This document shows, piece by piece, positions 1 to 9,680 of a stretch of 64,000 nt of DNA. This stretch comes from Sepiola atlantica (taxonomy: Eukaryota > Mollusca > Cephalopoda > Sepiida > Sepiolidae). Position 1 is the stretch's first letter; every line of letters starts with the position of its first letter. The DNA is taken from contig OY744529.1 in assembly GCA_963556195.1 (NCBI GenBank), positions 62,950,580 through 63,014,579 on the forward strand. The letters run 5' to 3'. The position numbers were made by a program, and so were the translations under genes. The notes beneath the pieces were generated by a model. It was not told where the DNA came from. It searched no databases and saw only the letters and a list, made by a program, of their open reading frames with translations.

Positions 1-528
1 TAATTGAGCCGGCAAATCTTTTATTCTCGCCTCTATGAGAACCTTATCTAGAAGCTCAAACCAGTAGGCGATGACTTCAGGGTCCTCTGCCTTTGCACGA
101 GCAGTGCTGAGGTGCTCAGTCTTACGAGGCACTATGTCTGGATGACGGCATAAAAACCCTTGTAGCCAGTCATACCCTGGACGACCATTTACAAAAGAAG
201 TCTCTATGCTGTGGGTTTGAACAAACTCCATTACAGTGTCTTTGACCTCCTCAGAAGTGAATCCCCATCTTGCCATAAGCTTGATGCACTCATCAAGCTC
301 ATTTTCATGAGCAGGAGACAGTATTGCTTCCCTCCCAACATGCGCATTGATAGGAATTTTCACAGACGTTCTCCTGAGCAATGACTTTTTGTTCACTTTG
401 TAATACTTGGCTGCTTGATTGGCAGACATCTGCTTCTTCATGACAGCCTCGTATGCAGCAATCATCTCCTCTGACTGGCTTAGATTCCTCCTTCCACCCT
501 CAATCTTCTTCCGATAGTTGCGAACCAT
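1..528 (-). CDS. pogo/Tigger-like transposase, N-terminal part (runs off window)
   Basis: Reading the - strand from the ATG at 528 gives 176 codons without a stop up to the window edge. The protein starts MVRNYRKKIEGGRR and carries a basic psq/CENP-B-type helix-turn-helix region (about residues 20-55, with AYEAVMKKQMSANQAAKYYK). A second region follows at about residues 110-165 (NGRPGYDWLQGFLCRHPDI, then a PEVIAYWFELLDKVL helix), as in pogo/Tigger-like and Jerky-like transposases. This part binds terminal repeats; the catalytic DDE domain would lie beyond position 1. The ATG is directly preceded by a good acceptor (TTTTTTTGTTCACAG in - orientation, 529-545), so an upstream non-coding exon is possible. 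The frame is unbroken, unlike most elements here, so this is either a young transposon or a domesticated gene. Family is fairly sure; intactness is unknown. Confidence 0.8.
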   Translation of the reverse strand, partial: MVRNYRKKIEGGRRNLSQSEEMIAAYEAVMKKQMSANQAAKYYKVNKKSLLRRTSVKIPINAHVGREAILSPAHENELDECIKLMARWGFTSEEVKDTVMEFVQTHSIETSFVNGRPGYDWLQGFLCRHPDIVPRKTEHLSTARAKAEDPEVIAYWFELLDKVLIEARIKDLPAQL

Positions 529-991
529 CTGTGAACAAAAAAAAGTATCGGGACATTAGGCACCTGTGTACCCACGTATTATTGGAACGATTTCATTAAA
601 AAAAGTTGACTTGTTATTACAAATTTCTGGTTTTATATAACTTCCCCAATAATAAAAACAGGCCGAACTTAAATAATAATCATGTTTCTTATTACTTACA
701 TCACTGTAAGCGATTTTAAACTCTTTTCGTTCAGAAAAATACAGACATACTCTTGAGAAACAGAGCCTGTGATTGGTTAGCGATCAGACAAGATTATTGC
801 TTATTTCCCTATAAGTGCCATAGTAATGCTATAGAGAGGTTTGTGAACCTTACTTAGTTGCTAGTGCCTAATGCCCCATAGTGCTTAATACCCCGGTTTA
901 CCCTATATAGGAAAAACAACAAAACGTGTTAATGTTAAAATATTGCATGAGACAGTAAACGTAACAGGTAAACCAAGCATGAACATGTATT
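529..991. other. non-coding, nothing recognised
   Basis: AT-rich DNA upstream of the pogo-like reading frame. The first bases form its likely 3' splice site. I see no other gene, TIR or tandem repeat here. Confidence 0.5.
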
Positions 992-1260
992 GGTAAATTT
1001 GTTGATGAGGACCCTCAACTACCCCCCCCCCCCCCCAAAAAAATTTAGATTCTATTTTTAAAATTTTATTTTTTAAGCGATTACGTGAAGAACTTGGGGG
1101 GGGGGGGGGTAGAATTTATAGTGGGGGATCACTGGATCAGTTTCGCATATAAATTAGACAATGGTGTGGTCACCTATTTCCAGACCATTGTTTAACCGGA
1201 CAGCGATTTAAGGCCATATAAACAGACTTTTTGGTATGTTAAGGGATATAAATTGTGGGG
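992..1260 (+). repeat. TIR-MITE family A, left part
   Basis: This starts with the terminal sequence GGTAAATTTGTTGATGAGG followed by CCCTCAACTA and a run of C. It continues with the family's internal blocks: 'agattcta', 'aagcgattacgtgaagaacttgg' and 'gggggatcactggatcagtttcgcatataaatt'. The same blocks occur at 19136-20165, 30840-31228 and 58124-58673, where both ends can be seen. The C run (1022-1036) and G run (about 1098-1110) are inside the element. The right terminus is not found, so this copy is truncated or decayed. No coding capacity. Confidence 0.65.
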
Positions 1261-1499
1261 TTTTTTTGGGGGGGGAGGGGGGAGAAGGTCATAGAAAAGT
1301 TAATTACTTTTTCTTGTCTTATTGCATTGTGTTTTCATGTCATTTTACAAATCCCAGATTAGTTTAACGCAGCTCACATTTTTTAACTTGCATTATTTTA
1401 TCGAATATCGTACATTTTCTGTGTTTAAAAAATAATAATGCCATCAAATTTAAACAAAAAATCAAAATTTACTAGTAGATGATGATAATAATGAAATCA

Positions 1500-1765
1500 T
1501 TGCTACAATGCTCAAAAGTGCATGTCTAGTATTTAGGATAAGTGTATAATTGTCAAGAAAATGGACAATGTATGAGTCATGATATTCTGTGTTTGGAGGG
1601 GGAGGTGCGCATCAGGTGTGGTTTTGGAGACTTTCGGAGACCATGAAGGTTTGAAAGGATGCAATGTCTCGCCAGCCAACAACTGATGGAGGCAGTTTGT
1701 TCCATGCTTCATCAATTCTGAGCGTGAAAAAAATGTTCTTGAAAGTCATGGAAGCTGTGCTATTT
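1500..1765 (-). mobile_element. non-LTR retrotransposon fragment, extreme C-terminal end
   Basis: On the - strand one frame reads FFTLRIDEAWNKLPPSVV, which resembles the last part of many CR1/Jockey/RTE-type ORF2 proteins just before the stop (consensus like 'WNxLPxxVV'). Only this tail remains and the frame is broken further on, so this is a 5'-truncated dead copy. Similar tails are at 49930-50130 and 54380-54900. Confidence 0.5.
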
Positions 1766-2328
1766 TCTGACTTTGTAGGCATGTCTTAGACACATGGAGA
1801 TCAAAACGGTGTACAGAATTATTATTTGTAAAATAGTTAATAATTTTGTTAGTGTTTACCAAGTCAGTTGCTAGATGTCTGAGTTTGGTCATAAAATCAA
1901 TTTTTGTTATTTGTCGTTAAATGATGATCAAATAGTTTTTTTTTGGGGGGGGGGGGTCATTTTTGGTTTTTGTTTACATTTAATATCTCTGATGTTTTTG
2001 CATCCCAAAGGCATATTTACATACCATTTTAAAGTATTTGGATGGATCTTTGGGTCACAGGTCGTCTATGTTCTCTGTTTTAATGGGTGACATCATTCCT
2101 ATGTTACTTTATCATTTATGATGTAATAAAGGATCTCTTCTCAATGTTTGAGTGGATGACATCATCCCTTTGTGACGTCTGACTTTTGCAACATTATAAA
2201 GGATTTACCAACTTTGTTTAAGGGGCCCAAGTAAACCAGCAAACAGACCGGAAAGGAGGAAGGGAATCGCGGCTAGTGAACCATGGCCAAGACTGTCCAG
2301 CTCTGGTTCGCGGATCCCGACTAAGAAG

Positions 2329-4108
2329 ATGGAGGAAACGGAGTCCTCAAAACCCAGTAGTTCAGTGTGGGGGCCCCAACAGCAGAAGACTCCTGAGCAT
2401 TATAGGCGAGTCTTCGAAGAAAAATACAAGAAGTATACGGAAGGAAACACAATAAAGCTGCTCCCGGGAACGCTGGAATGTTTAAGAAAGTGGATTATCT
2501 CTTTCGTAACCTTGGACGCAAAGGCGAAGGGGTTGATAGGAGTCTCGAAGGAGAGATTAATGGAAGTGCTGGTGGGCTTAAAGATCCCAGCTTTGTATAT
2601 CCTAAGGAAAAGCTTTGCAATATGGGATGTGCTGCTCCCAACCCAGATGGTAGCAGAAAAACTAGCAATGGGCGGAGACTTAGTCTGGAAGGGCATAAAA
2701 ATAAGACCCGAATATATGGACAGAAGGAGCGCGTCAGTTTCAATTCTCGGCGTCCCATGCTGCATCGACTCCGAGCATCTGGGAGCAATAATGTCGCAGT
2801 ATAGTGACGTCGAGGAGGTAGTGCCGGCTCGCGGAACGCAAGGTATTCTGACGGGAGAATACAGGCTGAAGATGAGGGTCGATCAGCAGGGGTTTCTTGC
2901 AATTCCAGCGCAGTTTTAATGCGAATCCTAGTCGATGTCGATCATCGTGGAAGGAAGAAGGCCGCATTGCTGGCGCTGTCAAACGCCGGGGCATATGGCA
3001 AAGGACTGCCCCCAAAGAATAACAACAAAGTCCCCGGCAGCTGTTCCCCAAAAAGCACCAGCAGTGTCAGCTTCATTAGCATCATCAGCAACAGTAGTAA
3101 AGGAGTCCACAAGTTGGAGTATGGTGGCGGCAAAGAAGGGGAAAAAACCCACTCCGACCCCTATACCAACCGAGGGGAGACCGATTCCAGCAGCTGTGAA
3201 GAGGAAGCTGACAGCCCTCTCATCAGAATCGGAGGAAGACGAAAAGGAGGTGGAAGCAGCAATGGTTGTGGACAGAGAGACCCCCAAAATTAAGGACCCA
3301 AAGGCGAAAAAAGTCCGGGAGTCAGCAAGGGAGGAGGAAAACATTAAGCCCCAATCTTTGGCACCCTCCGAGTCAATGGAACAGGATAATGTTCCTCTCA
3401 AATTTTACACTCCCTTGAACAGCCCCCGGGATAGGTCTCCAGTATCAGTGAGACAGAGGAGAGAGAAGGCTCCCATTTCAGTAGAGCTGCCGCCCTCTTC
3501 ACCAGGAAGCATCTAAGGAAGTCATGCCAGAAGTCGTTCAAGCATTCCAGAGGTCATTCCAGAAAGCGTTCCAGAAGTCGTCCCAGTATCACCTCCTCCT
3601 ACGTCAGTGAGACGGGAGAAGACTCGAAAGTTCCCCTTTCTACCGGGGGTAAGGATCTGTGAGGCTGATTCGTCACAGGCACAATCAGACCTAAATGAAA
3701 GTCAGAGGCAACATATCAAGCAGCTAGAGAGCTTCACCCACATAGGAGGAGAACAGGTGCAAGACCTCCGGAACTTCAAAAATGCGGCCAAAATTATGAC
3801 GTTTGTGAGGTAGGACAAAGGGAAGAGGAGGGAGAATGCTTAGGGCGGCTAAGGACGCAATCCTGGAGCAACCTCTTATAGAAGAGGAGCACCCTTCATT
3901 AAAAGAAATTAAGTCCAAATGCAGTGGGAGGGTCCCCATTTATGTTCACCCCTCTTTTTTTCGGGCTTTAAAATTAACTTTCCCCCTGGACGTGGGAGGT
4001 TTGGCAAGAGACGGACGGATTTCGCCCGATCTGCTGACCGGCAGTCTCGGTCAGGCCTTCGGCATCCTCACTCCCGAGGACTTTAGCCCCGTCTGTGACA
4101 GTAAATAA
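2329..4108 (+). pseudogene. Tx1-like LINE ORF1 (nucleic-acid-binding protein), broken
   Basis: From the ATG at 2329 the frame is open for 196 codons, then has TAA at 2917 and TAG at 2929. It resumes in the same frame at 2935 with IIVEGRRPHCWRC and the knuckle CWRCQTPGHMAKDC (C-x2-C-x4-H-x4-C). A lysine/serine/glutamate-rich region follows, with further in-frame stops at 3514 and 3811. A single-base shift near 3815-3840 leads to a last piece, 3836-4108, ending in TAA. The intact protein would have had about 590 residues. The family role is to bind the element RNA in the retrotransposition particle. The stop codon overlaps the ORF2 start (TAATG, 4106-4110). Confidence 0.75.
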
Positions 4109-7100
4109 TGGGGATCACAAATTTGAACTTGGCTTGTTTGAATGTGAGGGGCATGAGATCCCGAGGCAAAGCTGTTCGTGTGCTAAGGGATCTCGTGGCC
4201 CGTGAGGTAGATGTAGCTGCGATTGAAGAGACCCACTTCGGTTCGTACGAGGATTGTGATGTGCTGACTGACGATTTTGACGTCTACTCAGCATATGGCA
4301 ATGTTCGTAGTTGTGGCATCTCTTTGTTAGTGAGACGCACCCTGTCTGCGACGGTGAGCGTTGTTCATGCGGTAGGACGACTGGTCGTGGTCGGTGTTGC
4401 CGTTGAAAGCAGCAAGTTTCGGATCTTTGCGGTTTATGCGCCCAACATTGCTGGCGAGAGGGTTTCCTTTTTTCGACGATTGGAGGCGTTCCTCAAGGGT
4501 CCGGAGCGAGTAGTTTTAATGGGGGACTGGAATGCCATCCTAGACCCCAAGATAGACAAGGTCGGTGGGAATAGAGGGTCGGCGTAGTGTGAGAGCAGTC
4601 TGTCTGACCTGATGGCCTCATGCGATCTTGTCGACAGATTTCGCGTTGATCACCCAGGGCGGTAGATGTGGACGTGGCATACTAGCGCGGCCTTCTGTCC
4701 GAGTACTTACTTGGACAGAATGTTAGTTAGAAGAGGTGACGTAGATTTCATATCTTGTTCCACGTTCACTTGGTTAGGACATTTGGACCATAAATTGGTT
4801 ATGGCCCGTTTGAGCTTAAGCAATAGGCCTAGGTTAGCTGGGTACTGGAAGTTGAATACCTCCTTATTGGAGATACGTGACTTGCGGGAACAGCTAACGT
4901 TATTACTCCAGCCGGGATTAGTGGGGGTGGTTATCTGGAGTAGGTACTGGGTTAAAACTAAGGCTCGTGTTAGAAGCTTTTGTGTCCGCTACAGCCAGCG
5001 CCTCGCTCAAGATAGGGCTAGGACGCAAAAGCGTGTAGAGGATAAGATGACCCGGGCCGATCCCCTAGAGATAGCATTAATTACGAGGGACCTCAATCGC
5101 TTGGCTAGCGAGCGATATGAAGGTCAAGTAGTTAAAGCTAGGTTAAAGGAAGTCTCTAACGAAGCTGTGAACGTTGACGCTGTTGAACGTAAGGCTGCTT
5201 TACGTCGTGGTTCAGATGGGTACATTCGGAAGGTGAAAAACCTGGAAAGACATACCCTGGTATCGTCTCGTGAGATTTGCGAGGGGTTCCGCGAGTATTT
5301 GGAGGAACGCTTCACCCAACTACCCAGACTCTGCGTCCAGGAGTTTGACAGCTATTTGGCTGACTCGCCCCGCCTCGAGGCGGCTTGAGCAGCTGGCTGT
5401 GATGGCAGGATTACGGAGGGCGAGATCGTTACTGCATTGAAGCAGGTCGGCCTGAACAAATTTCCAGGACTCGATGGTCTGCCGTACGAAAAGTATTTGA
5501 GGCTGCGCCCATGTTTGTCCCAATTCTGAAGGATGTGTTTAACCACTGGTTTGTTCAGGAGTCAATTGCTGGACAGGTAACCAAAGGAGTGGTCACATTA
5601 CTGAAGAAGGTGGGAGGAATCTAGACGATTACAGGCCCATAACTCTGCTAAACACAGAGTTAAAGATTTTGGCCCGCATTCTTGCGAACCGCCTGCAAGT
5701 TGTTATCGGTGATTTGATCAAGCCTGAGCAGAACTTTGCTGTGAAGGGGAGGTCGATTCAGAACAACTTGCATTTGATTCGCACGATCATAGAGGGGACA
5801 GAAGATGACGCTGAAGCTGCGCTGATCAATTTAGATCAGTCCAAGGCTTTCGATAGGGTCGACCATGGTTTCCTGAGAGCTGTTTTAGTGGCTGCCGGTT
5901 TTGGTCCGGACTTCCGCAGGTGGATCTCTATTCTGTATGACTCGCCGATGGCAGTGGTGCAAGTCAACGGCAAGCGGTCGGAATCGTTCGTGGTTTCTCG
6001 GTCGGTACGTCAGGGTTGTCCGCTGTCGCCCCTGCTGACATCCTGGCGTTGGAACCCTTCCTTCGCAAATTAAGGGATGGGGCGGCAACACCAGTCCTGC
6101 GCGGAATCGCTATCCCTCCTCACAATGCGCGAGTCAGGTTTTCCGCGTTTGCCGATGATATCACCGTTTTCGTGTCGAGCCGTACTGACATTCGAACGGT
6201 GATTTAAGGCGCTCACTCGATACGAAGAAGTTACAGGGGCCCATAGTCAACTGCAGCAAGTCCAACGGCCTGCGGTTGGGTGCCTGGAGCGGAGAGAACG
6301 CTCTTCCAGGTGACTTCAACTGGTCGGATGGCTCGGTTCGAATCCTTGGCGTGTGGTTCAGACCGGGTCTCCAGCTGGAAAAGAACTGGTTGGAAGTACA
6401 GACAAAGGTCGAATCGTCGGTCCGGGCTTGGATTCAAAGGAAGCTTTCCTTAAAGGGCAGAGCGGAGGCGTGCGCCACTTACGTCTTTCCTCTCATCCTT
6501 TACCGGCTGTCTGTACTACCACTGCTTGCAGCCCGCCTTCACGCTTTCACGCGCTTGCTCTTTTCGCTTCTTTGGAAGGGCCGGAAAGCGTACGTCCGCA
6601 GACAGGTCTGTACTCAAGTTCTGAATGTGGGAGGCTTGGGGATGCCTGACTTGGCAAGTCATCGACATGCCGAGAGACTGGCTTTCCTGAGTCGGACTTT
6701 CATGGAAGACACTCCGTGTGTCCCTGCGGTCGGGAGCGCCTTTCCCAACCTCATACCGACCTCGAAGGTCGACGTAAGCCGAGAGGGGAGCCCTTGTTCT
6801 TCGCCGAATGCCGAGCCGTGCTTAGAGAGTTGCCAGGGTCCAGTGACCTTGCCCGGTCTAGGAAGAGACTATATCGGTATCTAGTGGAGGGTACCGCTTC
6901 GGACCCACTTGTGGAGCGGCTTGGATTATCGAGGGAGGAGGCCCGCTCCCTGTGGAGTTGGGCACCAGGCCAGAGTTATCTCAACAACTCTCTCTGACCT
7001 GACGACTGGTTCGGAATGCACTGCCTCTCTATGGCAGATTACGCAGAGGTGGTTTAAGGGACGTCCCCTTATGCCCGCGCTGTGAAGACGACGAAGAAGA

Positions 7101-7503
7101 ACCGGCCGAGCACGCCTTCTTCACTTGCAGCAAACTTCGACGTCTCTGGGGATACGTCAGAGAGATGACGGCTCGCATCAACGCCGAACAGCCGATGGTC
7201 CTGGATGTAGCATCTGTCATCAACAACGCAGCACCGCCGTGGTCTGGGGAGAAACGAATGGTGTTTCTAGCCATCTTAGCCGTAGCGAGACTAGTGACGT
7301 GGGTTACACGTCTTGATGAGGTTCATGGGGTTGGATCTGTTTCGGATCGTTATCTGGTAGTTTACTTTAAACATCAACTTAAAGTGAAAATCAGATGCGA
7401 TTGGAAACGATTACATCGCATGGATTTCAATAGAAGATGGGTGCATGACACTAGTTTGTGCATCCGACGAGGCGCCAAGTTTGAGTTTGTGTTCCCTCCA
7501 TAG
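4108..7503 (+). pseudogene. Tx1-like LINE ORF2 (APE endonuclease + reverse transcriptase), broken
   Basis: The endonuclease begins at the ATG at 4108 (NLACLNVRGMRS), with the catalytic-glutamate box IEETHF and GDWNAILD. Stops TAG at 4585 and TAG at 4663 interrupt it in the same frame; the frame continues to a TGA at 5386. The linker reads GLNKFPGLDGLPYE, then the frame shifts. RT motifs follow: LDQSKAFDRVDH (5831-5866), SVRQGCPLSPL (6002-6034) and the catalytic box FADD (6148-6159). The C-terminal region has C-P-R-C and a later H-x4-C (about 7072-7130), a zinc-finger-like end seen in this clade. It ends with FVFPP and TAG at 7501. At least three frameshifts (around 5530-5640, 6040-6070 and 6200-6270) and several stops mean no protein is made. 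Substrate and role are target-primed reverse transcription. Confidence 0.8.
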
Positions 7504-8127
7504 TTATGGCACATGCGGTACTGGGTTCTACGGAACCCACCCCTGTAGAGTTTTTTGATTCATTTAAAAAAACTGGAAAAACTCTAAACTAGTAAGAATG
7601 AGAGATATCCTGTCCCTATTTTATTTTTGCCGGCACTAGAGAGCTTCCAAAGATTCCCACTTCCACTGTTTTATTTTGTCCCCGGTCTTTTGAAACCTTT
7701 GGCATTATTATCTTGGAAGACACCATCCACCCCACGATCCCATTCCCGATGAATTTATTTTTTGAACACTCCTCTTTTAAGTTCCCACTCCCATCTAGGG
7801 ACCGACCTGCTTGTTTTCTGTCTCATGCCGGAAAACAGTGGGCAGTCTAACACTTAGCAATGAGGGAAAGCCGGGCCATACTAACTCCCCTTTTTATCAT
7901 TTTATTTTTCTTTCTTTTTGGGTGTTTTTAATATTTTATCCCACTCCCACGATAATTCATTTATACAACGTTAATTTTTGGGGATATTTTAATTAGGGAT
8001 CCACCCACGGAGTGAATGCAGTATTTTGGTGCAAGGATTTAGTTTGGAGTCAGCAAATGTTTTTTCTGTTGTCATTTTCATTTTTAATAAAAAATGTCTT
8101 GTTTTTTTGAAAAAATTTTTGTAAATA
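7504..8127 (+). other. 3' UTR of the Tx1-like LINE
   Basis: Non-coding tail matching the tail of the second copy at 10200-10850. Shared blocks include 'GGGATATTTTAA', 'GAAAACAGTGGGC' and 'GTATTnTGGTG'. It ends in an A/T-rich stretch with AATAAAAAATG words. The exact 3' end is uncertain because no target-site duplication is visible. Confidence 0.6.
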
Positions 8128-8149
8128 AAAAATGTCAAAAGCTTGTCTC

Positions 8150-8720
8150 AGTTATCCCTGACCCCCCCCCCCCCCCGCTTCCCATAGCGGGCGTCATGCC
8201 TAAGGTAAATACATTCCAAATGATGTAATTTTTATTTAATATAGAAATAAATGTTCCCTAGGAATGTATTTGCCTATATACATTCTCAGCCTTTTGGCCA
8301 AGATCAAAGTGTAGTATCTGTTTTGATGGATACTACACCCTATAGACCGGTACCGTCTTGGCTTTCAAGCCTTGATTCTGCCGGTCTGTGGGTTTGTCCT
8401 GCACAGTTCTGCGAGGTCCACCCTCCCAGGCTTTTGAGAAGGGGTTAGTTTATTTCTATCGCCTGAGGCGCCCTTACCGGAGAATGCCGACGGGCGCTGG
8501 CTTTAAATGTCACAAAGACCCCCGACCCCCACCTTTCCCCCTTCCACAAAGGTGTGGTGAATTTTGAGGGGTGTAATTTTAATTTGATATAGAAATGAAT
8601 GTTTCCAAGGAATGCACCAGCCTAAATAAATTCTCACCCTTTGAGAAGGGGTTAGTTTATTGCTAATCGCCTGAGGCGCCCCTACCGGGGAATGTCGACG
8701 TGGCCGCCCAGGCATTTTTT
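8150..8720 (+). repeat. imperfect tandem repeat (~350 bp period) with a U2-snRNA-like insert in copy 1
   Basis: Copy 1 (about 8150-8500) and copy 2 (about 8500-8715) share a C-rich start, the block TATAGAAATnAATGTT, the block GAGAAGGGGTTAGTTTATT and the end block CGCCTGAGGCGCCC. Copy 1 also contains the U2-like segment and about 80 bases after it. Copy 2 jumps from TTCTCACC straight to TTTTGAGAAGG, as if that part had been deleted. Function unknown. Confidence 0.6.
8279..8337 (+). pseudogene. U2 snRNA 5' domain (retro-derived), followed by hairpin
   Basis: Positions 8283-8321 match the 5' end of U2 snRNA (stem I, then GATCAAAGTGTAGTATCTG, which holds the branch-point-pairing GUAGUA) with only a few differences. 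Similarity stops there: the Sm site and stem-loops III/IV are absent, so it is not a working U2 gene. GTGTAGTATC (8309-8318) is followed by its perfect complement GATACTACAC (8328-8337), a 10-bp hairpin also found in the copies at 37411-37592 and, with one mismatch, 52671-52872. It is best read as the head of a U2-derived SINE or its relative. Confidence 0.75.
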
Positions 8721-9409
8721 GAGGGTCACAAGTGGTGCTGACTTATCAAATCCCACTTTCCGACCTTGTGTCATATTTTACTTTGTGGGAGGTAGATAAA
8801 TACCTGATGACATTATCCATTGTGCACAGAGACAAACATACAAGATAACAAGCAACATCCATAGCGTTTTAGTAGTATGTAGGTATATTTAATAATATAA
8901 CAAATACTGACCCAATGGGTCTTGGATGGTCTAGACTCAGCAGTCTTGAATTCTAGTGAGTATTTTCATTAATTGAAGTTTCTCTGGAATTCTTTTATTG
9001 GTAGGATGAAAGACCTGTGTTAATCCAGGTTTTTGTATATTTGTGAAGGATGTTGCGTTTCATCTCTTTTGACCAATACAGGAGACGTATTTCATGGCAT
9101 AATTAACCTAATGTTCAATGTGTATTTCGAGGACCATAATTACATGTTTCTTCATTTCTAATTCAAAATCTTCCTTTCAGTATTTGTCTTAAATTATGAA
9201 AATAAGTAAAAATTGCTTTTCAACATTACAGCTGTAAAAAATGAAAATGAAGAAATGAAACAAAACTGATGCATGAGAAAGGAATGCATGCTTGAATGCG
9301 GATGACACATGATGCAATCACTTCAACTATTGTGATATCTAAATACTGTCGCCATATTGTCATCTCTTGGTTGCTGAGTTGATTTACTGTTACCTTGCAG
9401 CGGCCTCTC
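8720..9409 (+). other. mostly unassigned; possible SINE tail at 8750-8810
   Basis: Around 8755-8810, ACCTTGTGTC and GGGAGGTAGATAAATACC resemble the 3' part of the U2-headed SINE (compare 10962-11012). The rest is AT-rich with no gene I can see. Confidence 0.35.
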
Positions 9410-9542
9410 GGTTGCCAAGCGTGCGTGCATACACTCATTCCCTTGGTTGCCAAGCGTGCGTGCATACACTCATTCCCTTGGTTGCCAAGCATGCATACAC
9501 TCATTCCCTTTGGTTGCCAAAAGTGCGTATAGTAATTCCCTT
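9410..9542 (+). repeat. minisatellite, 35-bp unit, about 4 copies
   Basis: Units start at 9410, 9445, 9480 and 9512, each beginning GGTTGCCAA and ending CATTCCCTT or a variant. The first two are identical 35-mers; the third has lost 4 bases and the fourth is degenerate. Reading frames across it are fortuitous. Confidence 0.85.
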
Positions 9543-9643
9543 TCTTGCCTGGCACCCGTGCAGCCACCTCTTGTTGTGCAATCATAAATTCTCATTTCTT
9601 TAGAACTCTCTCTTTATAAAGTATTTACTTTTTTTGAAGAATT

Positions 9644-9680
9644 TTCTTGACTTTTGGGCTGGGATCAAAGTGTAGTATCT
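9644..9680 (+). mobile_element. U2-headed SINE, 5' half (split by a LINE)
   Basis: TTCTTGACTTTTGGGCTGGG and the following ATCAAAGTGTAGTATCT align with the first ~40 bases of U2 snRNA. The sequence is interrupted at 9680 by the LINE copy and continues at 10851, after a duplicated 16-mer. Confidence 0.75.

Larger units (their letters stand above)
2088..8127 (+). mobile_element. near full-length Tx1-clade LINE (L1 superfamily), inactivated
   Basis: A two-ORF non-LTR retrotransposon of about 6 kb. ORF1 has a C-terminal CCHC zinc knuckle; ORF2 has an APE-type endonuclease followed by reverse transcriptase and a C-terminal cysteine-rich region. Wording around the zinc knuckle (IIVEGRRPHCWRC) and in the RT (LDQSKAFDRVDH) is typical of the Tx1 clade, several of whose members insert site-specifically into RNA genes. 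The upstream region 2088-2220 holds two imperfect units of about 70 bp (both with TGACATCAT and ATAAAGGAT), a plausible 5' UTR/promoter repeat. Many in-frame stops and several frameshifts make the copy dead. No target-site duplication was found, so both boundaries are approximate. A 5'-truncated relative lies at 9681-10850. Confidence 0.8.

Noticed and set aside
2478..3401. Several additional frames over the LINE ORF1 region on both strands
   Set aside because: Shadows of the ORF1 frame; no conserved motifs.
8279..8321. Functional U2 snRNA gene
   Set aside because: Only the first ~40 bases match; the Sm site, stem-loops III/IV and proper upstream elements are not seen.
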